Source: Hofstenia miamia (taxonomy: Eukaryota; Xenacoelomorpha; Acoela). Taken from it: a stretch of DNA of 64,000 nucleotides. The stretch is taken from positions 22,735 to 86,734 of the forward strand of contig SCFE01000105.1 in the NCBI GenBank assembly GCA_004352715.1. Reading direction: 5' to 3'. Below, in pieces: positions 34,753 through 50,821 of the stretch; position 1 is the first letter of the stretch, and every line of letters begins with the position of its first letter. A program made the translations under genes and the position numbers. The notes beneath the pieces are model-generated. The model was not told the DNA's origin. It searched no databases and saw nothing but the letters and a program-made list of their open reading frames with translations.

Positions 34753-36353
34753 TTATCTGATGATGGAAGTTCTGGCTGATGAGGTCGAGGGGGCTATTGA
34801 GTAACTTCATTGGGGGTGTTTACAATTTGTAATTCACTGAAAGGTAATCAGGGTTTACAGTTTTTTGTTAGGTGTGTGGCCAGCTCATCTCATGCATGTG
34901 GGATATGTTTCTCTCCACATAGGTGCAAGATATTGAGGGCGTCATCATGGTGGCTCTCTCCTCTCTGAATTGTGGAGCTACATTTCACTTGCACAGGATC
35001 TGATTCTCCTCAGCACCATTGTTGCATTATCACTTTCTATCACATGCCTCAACAAGCAGAGATATGTGTCTCCCTCACCTAGAAGAGGCTTCTCAATCAT
35101 TTCAGCTACTTTCCATCCTCCTTCTCACTCAATGGTGGGATGGTGGAGCTGGTGACTCTCACTTTCTGGTGTTTGGATACATTCCTTAATTGAGTTATGA
35201 GGCTTAAATCCCAAATGTTGGGATTGTAAGTTTGATTAGCTCTTGCCCTTCTCTGGGGGAGCTTATGTAACTCTGAGTTTTCAGAATTAATATTATCATA
35301 ATTATACTCAGTGTCAGAAAATTCATTCTCAGAAAAACTAGTTAGGTTTTCATATTTTTCATATGTATCAACACCATTATCAACTAATGTAAATTTGCAA
35401 TTGTCGTCTATTATGACATTTTCTATATCCTTAATTGGTCTTTTGAGTCACTGAAAGTGTACTGTTTTACCATTGTTTAACATGTAGGTGTTGTGATCAA
35501 GCACTTTNAAAAGTGTCAACTCTGATTAGTGAATAATCTAAGAAAAGTAATAGCTTTCTCTGAATAACACCCTCACGATGAGTTGACATGATTCTACATT
35601 ATCTGATGATGGAAGTTCTGGCTGATGAGGTCGAGGGGGCTATTGAGTAACTTCATTGGGGGTGTTTACAATTTGTAATTCACTGAAAGGTAATCAGGGT
35701 TTACAGTTTTTTGTTAGGTGTGTGGCCAGCTCATCTCATGCATGTGGGATATGTTTCTCTCCACATAGGTGCAAGATATTGAGGGCGTCATCATGGTGGC
35801 TCTCTCCTCTCTGAATTGTGGAGCTACATTTCACTTGCACAGGATCTGATTCTCCTCAGCACCATTGTTGCATTATCACTTTCTATCACATGCCTCAACA
35901 AGCAGAGATATGTGTCTCCCTCACCTAGAAGAGGCTTCTCAATCATTTCAGCTACTTTCCATCCTCCTTCTCACTCAATGGTGGGATGGTGGAGCTGGTG
36001 ACTCTCACTTTCTGGTGTTTGGATACATTCCTAAATTGAGTTATGAGGCTTAAATCCCAAATGTTGGGATTGTAAGTTTGATTAGCTCTTGCCCTTCTCT
36101 GGGGGAGCTTATGTAACTCTGAGTTTTCAGAATTAATATTATCATAATTATACTCAGTGTCAGAAAATTCATTCTCAGAAAAACTAGTTAGGTTTTCATA
36201 TTTTTCATATGTATCAACACCATTATCAACTAATGTAAATTTGCAATTGTCGTCTATTATGACATTTTCTATATCCTTAATTGGTCTTTTGAGTCACTGA
36301 AAGTGTACTGTTTTACCATTGTTTAACATGTAAGTGTTGTGATCAAGCACTTT
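34663..36353. repeat. Direct duplication across a single N (probable assembly artefact)
   Basis: 34663-35507 and 35509-36353 are near-identical 845-bp copies separated by one N (35508). Each copy holds the last 90 bp of C's LTR plus the adjoining B sequence, so the unique C/B insertion junction appears twice. An unmerged contig overlap explains this best. Confidence 0.9.
34753..35116 (-). pseudogene. Element B ORF3, N-terminal part
   Basis: The ATG at 35116 overlaps the pol end (TAG at 35106-35108), as in A. It reads MESS, a TGA, then EASSR, a TGA, then GRHISLL. The TGAs fall where A has CAA, CGA and CGT (MEGSQLGRHASPRRGRHVSLL is split here by the limit; compare MEGSQLGR and SPRRGRHVSLL). 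It continues at 25538 on the far side of element C. The same stretch is repeated at 35599-35962 by the assembly duplication. Confidence 0.75.
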
Positions 36354-37500
36354 CTCTACAGTGAATGGGCCTTGCCAATCATTAGCAAGTTTGTGGACTT
36401 GACTGCTATCTGTGGTTACACAGGGGAGATACATGAAAACTTGATCACCATGTTTGTGCGGTTCTCCATATATTTTCTTGTTGAATGTTTTCTTCTGCTG
36501 TATACTGGATTGATTTGTGTTGTGGCAGATGGTTAGGTGGATTTGTTGCATGTCTTGCATTAACCAATTAACATAGAGTTCTGCACTTTGATCTACGTAA
36601 TTTGGGAACATCATATTTAAAGATGTTGTTGCCTCATGGCCAAACATTGCTTTGAAGGGGCTTACCCCTGTAGTTGCATGAACCAATGTATTATAAAAGT
36701 ATTCTGCACATTCAGTGACACATCTTCATTCCTTTCCTGCAGCCTGGGATAGTGCAACTCTAACTAATTTTATGACAGTTTGATTCAATCATTCTACTAG
36801 TCTGTTTGGTTGGTGGTGGTAAGCAGTAGTCAATTCATGGATAATCTCTAGTTCTTTCATTAGGGGGTGGAGGAGGTTGCTTTCAAACTGAGGGCCACAA
36901 TTGGAGACTAGTTTCCTCACGGGTCCATATTTCAATGCCCATTCTTTTACAATTTTTTCTGCTACTTTTTCCACCATTGTACTGTTTAGGGGGATCATGT
37001 GGGCATATTTTGTGAAGTGGTAAACCATAATGAGGAGGTATTGAAAACTGTCGTCATCTTGTGATAGCTGTTCAAGGTCAACATGTACAAGTTTGTTAGG
37101 GCTTTCTGCTGCTCAAGACTTGAGTTTGGCTCTCTGCTGGGGGAAGTGGCTGGTGTTATGCAGGAGGCATTTTTCACACTTATCAATGATGTCTGTGACA
37201 GTGGCTCTTATGCTGATAGTTATGTATATGGAGTTAAAAGTTTTCTCAGTTTGGAGTATACCTAGATGCCCCCTTTCATGTACTCAGCAGACTAGATCTC
37301 TTCTGAAGTACTCTGGAATCATGAGGCCGTTATTGTTTTGACTCTTGACATGTAGCAATCTGTTTTCATTTGTCTGCCAATTGTAGTGGTTGAAGTATTG
37401 ATTCACCTCTGGAGAAGTGGGAAAGTAGGGATCCTTTATCCTCTTCATGATTTCAGCTAATATCCAGTTGCAATGTTGATGGTACATTATCTCTTTCTTC
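35952..37500 (-). pseudogene. Element B integrase region
   Basis: Aligns with A: GHLGILQTEKTF zinc-site region, HVDLEQLS (first Asp kept), LVSNCGPQFES, where the second catalytic Asp is Asn, and RLVE near the Glu. The tail has GEPHKHGDQVFMYLP and WQGPFTVEKVLDHNTYML. In-frame TGA codons at 36294, 36727 and 37284 face AGG, TGG and AGA in A. Inactive by both substitution and stops. Confidence 0.85.
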
Positions 37501-38760
37501 CAAAATTTCTTCTCTCACTAGGATGGCCAGAATGGGTTTCCCATTACAGTCTGCATTGATCTCTGATATTAAATCATACTCAGTATGTGGGATTTAAGTA
37601 AATGGAACTTTCTCCCTGGCAGGCTTCTTGAGGTCTCTTTTATAGCTGGGCAATGCCGTCCAGTAATCAGCATTCAAATGGAGTCAACCTGGGCAGTGTT
37701 GAATTGAAAATGAAAAGTTGTTTAAGTACTTGATCCATCAGGCTACAATGTTGGACTTATTGCCACTAAATTTCTTCAACCATGCAAGCATGCTATTGTT
37801 GGTGTGTACAATGAATTTGTGTCCCAGGATAAAATATTAAAATTTCTTCAAGGACTCAACTAAAGCCTAGCTTCCTGCTGAAATATTGGATGGGGCTCTT
37901 GATTCTGTTTATTTCTTGACTTAACACTCTGCTGATAGCTACTGTGCTAGTGTTGCAATCCATGATGAAGTCTCTAGTATAGCCAGGAGTGTTTAACAAG
38001 GCTATTTTCTTGAGCTCACATTTGATACATTCTAAGGCTTCTTGCTCTCACCAGGTCCATTTGAACTTGGCGGACTTCTTGAGTAAGTTAGAGATAATTT
38101 TTGTCTTTTCTGCCAGGTCTGGGAGGAATATACCATAGTAATTTAAAAAACCCATTAATTGTTGCATGTCCTGGTGACTTCATGGCATTTCAATTTTCTC
38201 TAAGAATTCTTTCACATTAGTCTTTATTGAGATCTTTCCTGGTTCAACAACCCTGCCTAGGAGGTTACTTTCTTTTGCGCCAGAGAACACTTGTTTCCAT
38301 TAACTTTTAGGCCGGCTTTCTGTAATAGATCCAATGTACAGTTGAGCTTATCCAAGTGCTCTTCAAATGTATGACTGGCAACTAATATATCATCAATGTA
38401 AGCTGATATCTCTGGTTCAAGTATGTTAGCTTTATCCTTTAGTACTCTCATTACATAGAGCTGAAAATTAGCAGGTGCATTACACAATCTGAAGGCCATA
38501 TATTTCCATTTGTAAAGGCTGTACAGTGTGATGAAGGCTGTCTTAGGAGTATCAGATGGTCACATCAGCACCTGCCAGTATGCCTTACACAGGTCTAAGT
38601 ATTTACTGGCGTCATATAATAAATCTTCAATCCTGGGTAGAGGGTATGCATCCTTAATCATAATGTTGTTCAATTTGCAAAAATCAATGCACAGTCTATT
38701 TTTCACCTTGCTGAATGAACACTGTTGGGGCTGTTGCTCCCCTGAATAATCCTGCTCTTG
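37501..38760 (-). pseudogene. Element B RNase H and reverse transcriptase regions
   Basis: The reverse transcriptase keeps AYIDDILVASHTFEEHLDKL and MAFRLCNAPANFQ. RNase H is damaged: about 45 bp are missing near 37865, and single-base shifts occur. TGA codons near 38047 and 38171 face CAA and AGG in A. Confidence 0.85.
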
Positions 38761-39872
38761 ATTAAGTCACTTAGAATCTTTTCATACTTGGGCTTGAGGT
38801 TTTTGGGAACTCTACATACTGGCAGTCAGATCAGCTTGTCATGTTTCACCTCAATAGCATGCTCTTCACCAACAGCTTGGCCAACACTTACCATTCCATA
38901 GTTGAAAACTTCGTGCTGAAGAAGGGAGATCAAAGATTTCCTCTCTTGTTGGTCCAGATGAGGATGAGAAATATTGTAACAGGAGGCACCTTGACCAGGC
39001 TGGCCAGCTCTTCTAGATTGTGGACTGTGGTACAAATCAACAAACAGGCTTTCAGTATGTTTTCAACTCTTACTGGCACTCCTACCAATTGTAGTTGTGA
39101 GGCTCTAATCCTGACTGGGAAGTTTTCTATGTTTAAGTAGTTACATGTGTCTTCCCATGGGAAACCTTGCACAAGTCAGGTGAAAATGAAACTCCCCTTA
39201 TGTACTTTCCCCATTGCCCTGTTATCATCACATCTCCATTGATGTCACTTCCAGAGGAGACTGTGATCCTCATCCAATGCTTTACTTCAATTGAGATAGG
39301 TTCCATTATATCAAAAATTATTTACTTCTCAGGAATGGTGGTGAGTTGAGTAGCTTCCTGATCCTTAATGGCTATAGTGACTTCAATTGAGATAGGTTCC
39401 ATTATATCAAAAATTATATACTTCTCAGGAATTGTGGTGAGTTGAGTAGCTTCCTGATCCTTAATGGCTATAGTGTTGTTCTTATAATCTATCACATGAG
39501 AATTCCTTTCCAGAAAATCATTTCCCAATATAAGGTAATAAGGGAGTTGGTGATCAAAAGTATCTATGCCCAGGAGGTCTACCTCAAAAGGTTCAGCATG
39601 AATATGGATTGAAGCATCCCACAACTTCCCTTTGAGAGAGAGAGGGTTTCCTGAGGCGTCTATGAGCTTAACACAGGAAGGATCCAATAAATCTCAGTTG
39701 AAACTTAGCCCTCAGCAGCATTCATCACTGATGATGGAGGCAGCTGCTCTGGTGTTGACAGTAGCATTAAAGATGTTTCCATTTATCTCCACAGGTATCA
39801 GATTTTTTCTTATGAGATGGGTGACAACTAGAATATTTTGTGCACATTTGAGAGGAGTTGGCACTCCAGTTA
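38761..39872 (-). pseudogene. Element B protease region
   Basis: Shows LILGNDFLERNSHVIDY and LIDASGNPLSLKGKL, as in A. A 96-bp in-frame tandem duplication (39284-39475) repeats 32 residues containing IAIKDQEATQLTTIPEK. The usual DTGA region (39730-39770) reads with substitutions: the minus sense is VNTRAAASIISDEC, so the active Asp is Asn and the Gly is Arg. Confidence 0.8.
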
Positions 39873-39881
39873 ATTTAAATC
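39870..39881 (-). promoter_or_regulatory. Element B gag-pol -1 frameshift site
   Basis: GAT TTA AAT TAA in the minus sense. The slippery heptamer T TTA AAT (39873-39879) again directly precedes the gag stop. Confidence 0.78.
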
Positions 39882-41623
39882 TTGTGAAGAGGTAAGGTCG
39901 TCATCCACTAGATCAACAAGGTTTTCCACTCAGGGTGGCAATTCAGGCTTATTCATGATGAATCCTTCTCTGTCAGCTATCAGCTGTATTTTAGCTTTAC
40001 ACTGGTACTTGAGATGTCCCTTCTCTTCACAAGTGAAACACTTAACTGAGGACATATCAAATTCTTTTTTAGGAAATGTAGGCTTTCTTGGTTTCAGTTT
40101 TTTCACACCAGAAAGGTTGGTGACATCTTTGTTGATCAGATGAGAGTTGTGCAGCATATAGACCATGCTAATGGCATTTTGAATGATTTTGTGTAGGCTT
40201 TCTTCTGGATCACACTTCACTTCCAGCCTGTTCCTGATGGATGGAGGAAAACCTTGACATATGTACAAAAAGAGATCATGGCACAAGTACTCATTCAATA
40301 AGCTGCTCAATCAGAATAGTCATTTAAACTGGGTGATGTAATTCCTGATGTCATCACCCAACTTAAATGACATGTTGCACAATAAGGTTTTGTACTGATG
40401 TTTGATATGTGGGGCCTTATAATGATCATCAAAGAATCCAATTAGTAACTGATAATCAGTTTTGATATGGTGTTCAAGCATCATGTATTGATTGTAAGCC
40501 AAACTGCTGAGATAGAGTGGAAACTGGGACACTGTGGACTCTTGCAAATTTTTGTATTGTTTCAGGGTGAGCTTGAACAAAAAGAACCACTAATTGAAAG
40601 ACAGGGACATGGCATCAATCTGGCCAGTGAATTTAGGAAGAACTCAGTGCTTGCTGAACACTTGAGATTGTCTGCTAGATTCAAGAGGGAGAATAGATTT
40701 TGAGTATTTAGGTTGACTTTGAGTGCCTGGGTGTCCCTGAAGCAGGCTTGTATTGCTGACGTGCTCTTTGAAGGTGGGCACTATGATGGTGCTCACTGGA
40801 TCAGGTAGTGAATGAACATAATCAGTCTGAGGCATGGCTCTGGTCATAAGAGTAGACACCTGGGTGAGAGCTGATTGCGCAAATTTAAGGTAGCTATTCA
40901 AAACATTTGTACAAAGCAGAACAGAGTTCAAGGTAATGGTAGCAAGATTTTCTTAGCAAGAAGAAGGGGTGTGTGCAGGATGACTCACATTCACTGATTG
41001 GATCATCTGTGCCACTTGACTGGTGATTCTTTCAGCCAACTCATCTAGGGCTTCTTTTAGTGCAGCATGAGTTACATAATCATTACTTTGGGGTGAATGG
41101 TACCTCATCATGATTATTTGCACTATTATCAGTGGTTTTTAGTTCATGGATCTGAAGTTCCAAAGCAATTGTGGATTCTAGCATGCTGGGTGTTAATTTC
41201 AGCCTGAAGAGATTCCACATGGCATTCACTCTCCATCCTCATGGCCACTTGCTGGAACAAGGCCTCTTTAAAATGCTCTATTTCAATGTGGTGAGTGTTG
41301 AAATGCAGAATGGATTGATTAGCAGCACTGCTATAACTGTGAGGATGAACAAGAATTGGCAGAACATTCTGAGTATTTAATATACATTGAAAGTTTTGGT
41401 GATATTCTGGACTCATGTTGCTGGCATCACTATAAGGGATAGTTGAGGCATTCTGATCCATCCTCTGTGTAAATGGTGTGGGTGAATTAGGCTGAGACAA
41501 ATCAAGTAAAGGTCCAATGGTACAAGGGGTAATGTTCAGGGTACCAACACTTGTACAGAGGACACTCTGAATCAGAGGAGTCCCAAAAGTAGGAGAATAA
41601 GTAACTGTATGACTCAAATCCAT
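39870..41623 (-). pseudogene. Element B gag
   Basis: Starts at ATG 41623 (MDLSHTVTYSPTFGTP). Its coiled-coil-like region near 41150-41280 includes RMESECHVESLQAEINTQH. The capsid-like part reads FPLYLSSLAYNQYMMLEH and FPPSIRNRLEVKC, with one CCHC knuckle, CFTCEEKGHLKYQC (about 39992-40037). Frameshifts near 40315, 40640 and 41180 divide it. Same architecture as A. Confidence 0.85.
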
Positions 41624-42047
41624 AACAAACTAATAACAGAACAATAACTTCCAATAACTGACAATAGGGAGCACTTCCACAAACACAAGAGAAAACATGC
41701 AGCTCATAGAAATAGTAACAAGTGACCAACCCAATTGGGGAACATGGTGGTATTGGTAATAAATCCAACACATAAAGTAAAGCACTGAGTACATAAGAAA
41801 AATAAGGAGTTTAATGAATGCACCAACCAACGAGACAAACTAAGACTTTACCAAGAATTTAAGAATTTTGTAGTCAACATCCAGGGGTGGAGGAGTTATG
41901 TTACACACCAATTAGTATGCTTGTAATGAAGTCCTACAGTGACCAGGGGAAACAACTATCCCAGCTGATACATACCAAAAAGAAAAACCAACACACATCC
42001 AGACCATCAGAAGGAACAACAAATGAGTAAACAGTTATCACATCAGC

Positions 42048-42065
42048 ATCCTGTCATGGTCACAA
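42048..42065 (-). promoter_or_regulatory. Element B decayed primer binding site
   Basis: The minus sense reads TTGTGACCATGACAGGAT, against TGGCGACCATGACAGGAC in A. The changes fall mostly in the first five bases, including the CpG. Confidence 0.65.
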
Positions 42066-42996
42066 TGTAGAATCAGGGACTGGTCTGGTAATTTAATTAG
42101 AAGACTAATTGACTCTGCAGAAGGTTTAAGTAGTGTTCATACAACAACAGCCCTGATTCCACAAATTAGAATAGCAAAGAACTTATAGATCTAACATTGG
42201 TAATTCATCCAAGTAAGTAGTTACTTTAGGTAAAATCCAAGATGACCAATTCATATGGCTTCCAGCTGAAGCAATGTCTCCAGAATTAAATAAAGTGCTT
42301 AGCCTGAGTGAATCATGCTACCCTATTTGTCTCACTTTTAATTTCTATCTCACATTGAAAAATAAAGCATCTCATTTTCATTGTTCTCTCATCTCACTAT
42401 TTAATAGTTTGTAATTACCAGACATTCACACTAGCCAACAGCATAGTGTCATCACAGTGTTATATGTTATAAGTGCATGTATGTGTTGAACTTTGAACGA
42501 GAGGTTTATTATTATCCTATACCTAACCATATGCATAACCTAAATGGTCCACAATTTGGGCTGAATAGTCTAAAAGACCTCCAGGAGCTACATGTCACCC
42601 TGTACTTGAGAAGGCACTCCTAAATTGTTGCTGAACTTAAGCAATTATTATCATATCAAAAAATAACAAAAATAAATATGAAGGCAAAACATTAGTTGAA
42701 GCTAGATAAAATCTATTGAACATTGTCTACACATTCTCTCAGTTTTATTCAAAAATGAGTTCATTACCTGCCTTTGTTTATACTTGAATTGTTAATGTAG
42801 TTTAATCATGCTAGACAATTTGTTTCCCTCTTTAATTTAATTTGAGCAATACAAATCAGCACCATCAAGGGGACAACAAACTAGCGATAGCAAACTAAGA
42901 TCGAAATGATCAATGTGACGTCCCACTGATGTAAATACAAAAGATATAAAATAAATGCTTGATAAAATTTTGCAAAATTCCCTGAGTGATTCTACA
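42066..42996 (-). repeat. Element B 5' LTR (931 bp)
   Basis: TGTAGAATCAGGG to GATTCTACA; same length as the 3' LTR. Confidence 0.9.
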
Positions 42997-44040
42997 ATAT
43001 TTTCAATTCATACTCTAAATATCTTAGCAAATTCATTGAGATTGTCAAATGTATGCATTATTAACAAAAAAACTCAGTACTACTATACTTTCACATTTGC
43101 AATTAAAATAAGTTATTCATATAAGATAAAGTCACACAGAGCACCTACTTAATTTTAATAAATTGTTATTTGTATTAGTGCTAAATGCTGCCTTAATTTA
43201 GTTTATGAAGTCACTATGATGTTTTGATTTTTCACTTTAAATGCAGTAATTTGAACTTATAATTATTTGTCCCCTTGATTTAGATTAATGTGTGATTGCT
43301 TTATAATTTTGAGAGGGAACTTGAGCTGCATGTTTTGTAAATACTGAACAGGTAATAATTCACAAATTGTAAATGCACAATAGATTTAGCCTCACTTCAA
43401 TTGTGTTTGCTTTTTCTAAATTCTTTATTACTCTAATTCTTTTTAGATCTTTGATTGATTATTTTTTAATAATAATTGCTTAAGTTCCAGGGACAATTTG
43501 GGAGTTACTCCACTGTGTTTAGTGTGACAGCACACTCTCTTCCAGTTGGCAGCCCAAATCATTTTACCACATTAAGTTACAGCTATGGTTATGTATAGGA
43601 GAATAACAACTTTATTTGGTCGTTTCTATTTGTACATGCACTTAATAAATTACACTGTGATGATAATATACTGCTCATGTACACAAATGCATGGCAATTA
43701 CATGTGATTTAATTATTTATTTACATAGGATGAGGAAATAAGAACAATTGAGATCTGGTTTATTTGAGCTAGAAATTAACTAGAGACACACAATTAGCAC
43801 CTTGGCAAGTTTGGATCTGTTCATGGATACCACTTTGGCATGATGCCATTTGAATTGTTCAATGTTGGAGAAGAGTCCTTAGTGGAATATTTTCTGTTTC
43901 TTTACAGAACTGGCAAACTATCAATGTTCTGTTTTTCCGTTAGAATGAGGTCACTCTCCATGATGGTAGCCTTTGCAACCTTCTGATTATCAATTGAGTT
44001 CCCTAGTATTGCTGGAGTAGTCTGAGCTCCCCCATGATTC
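42997..44040. repeat. Flank of B: dispersed repeat copy
   Basis: 43180-44035 is related to 4240-5235, and 42997-43512 is copied at 22097-22526. No coding frame is seen. Confidence 0.7.
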
Positions 44041-44640
44041 TATAATAAGATAAGATAAGATAAGATAAGAATTTATTTCTAAATCAGAGGATGCAATTAT
44101 ACTAGGAAATTAAAATTATAAGTAATCTAGTTAGCATTTAAAATCAGTGAGTTCAAGGGAATCTGTTGGGGAATGTCCTCATGAAGATTTTGGAGGAAAG
44201 TCTATCAATTCCTAGAGTAAACTATTATTCAGTCTCTCATCAGCATAATCTCCTCTTTTTATATATATTGAAAATATTATTATTTTTATAAATTTTTTGA
44301 ACAAAAGATCAACATGGTTATTGAAATGTAGTTTTTCATTAATGATTACACCAAACAATAATATTTTATGTGCTCTTTCAATATTTTGAACACAATGCAG
44401 AAAAACATTTCTCCAACAAAGATGAATAACAAGCTGTTCTGATTTAGATTCATTCAGAAAAAAGTTGTTTGAAACACACCATATAGAAATCTCATTTATG
44501 CAGCTTTCAAATAAATCTATTCCATTTTTACCAGCAATGCAGCATGTTATATCATCTGCAAATTTCACTAATATACAGCTATCATCAAAAAATTGCAAAT
44601 CATCATAAACAATATAATATTTAAGTTATTTGTTTGTTGA
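44041..44640 (-). mobile_element. 5'-truncated LINE with a TTATC-repeat tail
   Basis: The minus strand reads IVYDDLQFFDDSCILVKFADDITCC, given here as the box KFADDIT (about 44525-44560) with YDDLQFF before it. Then come WCVSNNFFLNESKSEQLV and LLFGVIINEKLHFNNHVD, standard for the C-terminal half of jockey/CR1-like reverse transcriptase. The 3' end is AATAAATTCTTATC followed by TTATC repeats (44041-44070), a typical microsatellite tail. A 5' truncation near 44640 fits incomplete target-primed reverse transcription. Confidence 0.8.
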
Positions 44641-44830
44641 TAAGAACAATAATTTTAGGCAATAAATTTTTGTTTATGAACTCTATATTGATTTCGAGCA
44701 CCTGTTTACTGTCGAACACTTTGAGGACACCTAATTTTATATACCCTTTTCAATTTATTTAACGTCAAATAGTTTAATGACGTAATTTCCCTTGGCAAAA
44801 GTAGCAAGAAAACGAATTCCAAATTTTGTA
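44641..44830 (+). promoter_or_regulatory. Probable 5' region of METAP2
   Basis: About 190 bp between the LINE and the first codon. No clear TATA box or CpG island is seen, and the transcription start is not identifiable. Confidence 0.3.
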
Positions 44831-44912
44831 ATGGTAGAAGATATTATTGAGGATGTTAACAATTTAGAAGTTTCAAAATCTAAAAAGAAGAAGTCAAAAA
44901 AAGAATTAAAAG
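44831..44912 (+). CDS. METAP2: Methionine aminopeptidase 2, exon 1
   Basis: Starts ATG at 44831 and encodes 27 codons, beginning MVEDIIEDVNNLEVSKSK and ending in a Lys/Ser-rich run, then one base of the next codon. It ends at AAAAG before GTTGTTATTG (GT donor, phase 1). Acidic residues followed by a Lys run are what the N-terminus of MetAP2 looks like in animals. The choice is supported by frame: joined to exon 2 at 47916, the split codon becomes GCT (Ala), and the six exons total 1,329 nt, exactly 443 codons with stop. No upstream in-frame ATG was found. The donor is weaker than consensus, so an additional tiny exon cannot be excluded. Confidence 0.75.

Positions 44913-50821
<5,909 letters not shown>

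Larger units (their letters stand above)
21166..42996 (-). mobile_element. Element B: decayed relative of A, split by element C
   Basis: Two 931-bp LTRs (21166-22096 and 42066-42996) related to those of A bound a minus-strand gag, pol and ORF3 set. Element C (25539-34752) is inserted within ORF3. Removing C rejoins TTCTGTTAT with CTGATGATGG, as in A near 13508-13530. The 3' end is abnormal: ORF3 breaks off at 22527 and is followed by 430 bp that match DNA outside the 5' LTR, then the 3' LTR. No matching 4-bp target duplication is seen (ATAA at left, ATAT at right). Confidence 0.85.
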
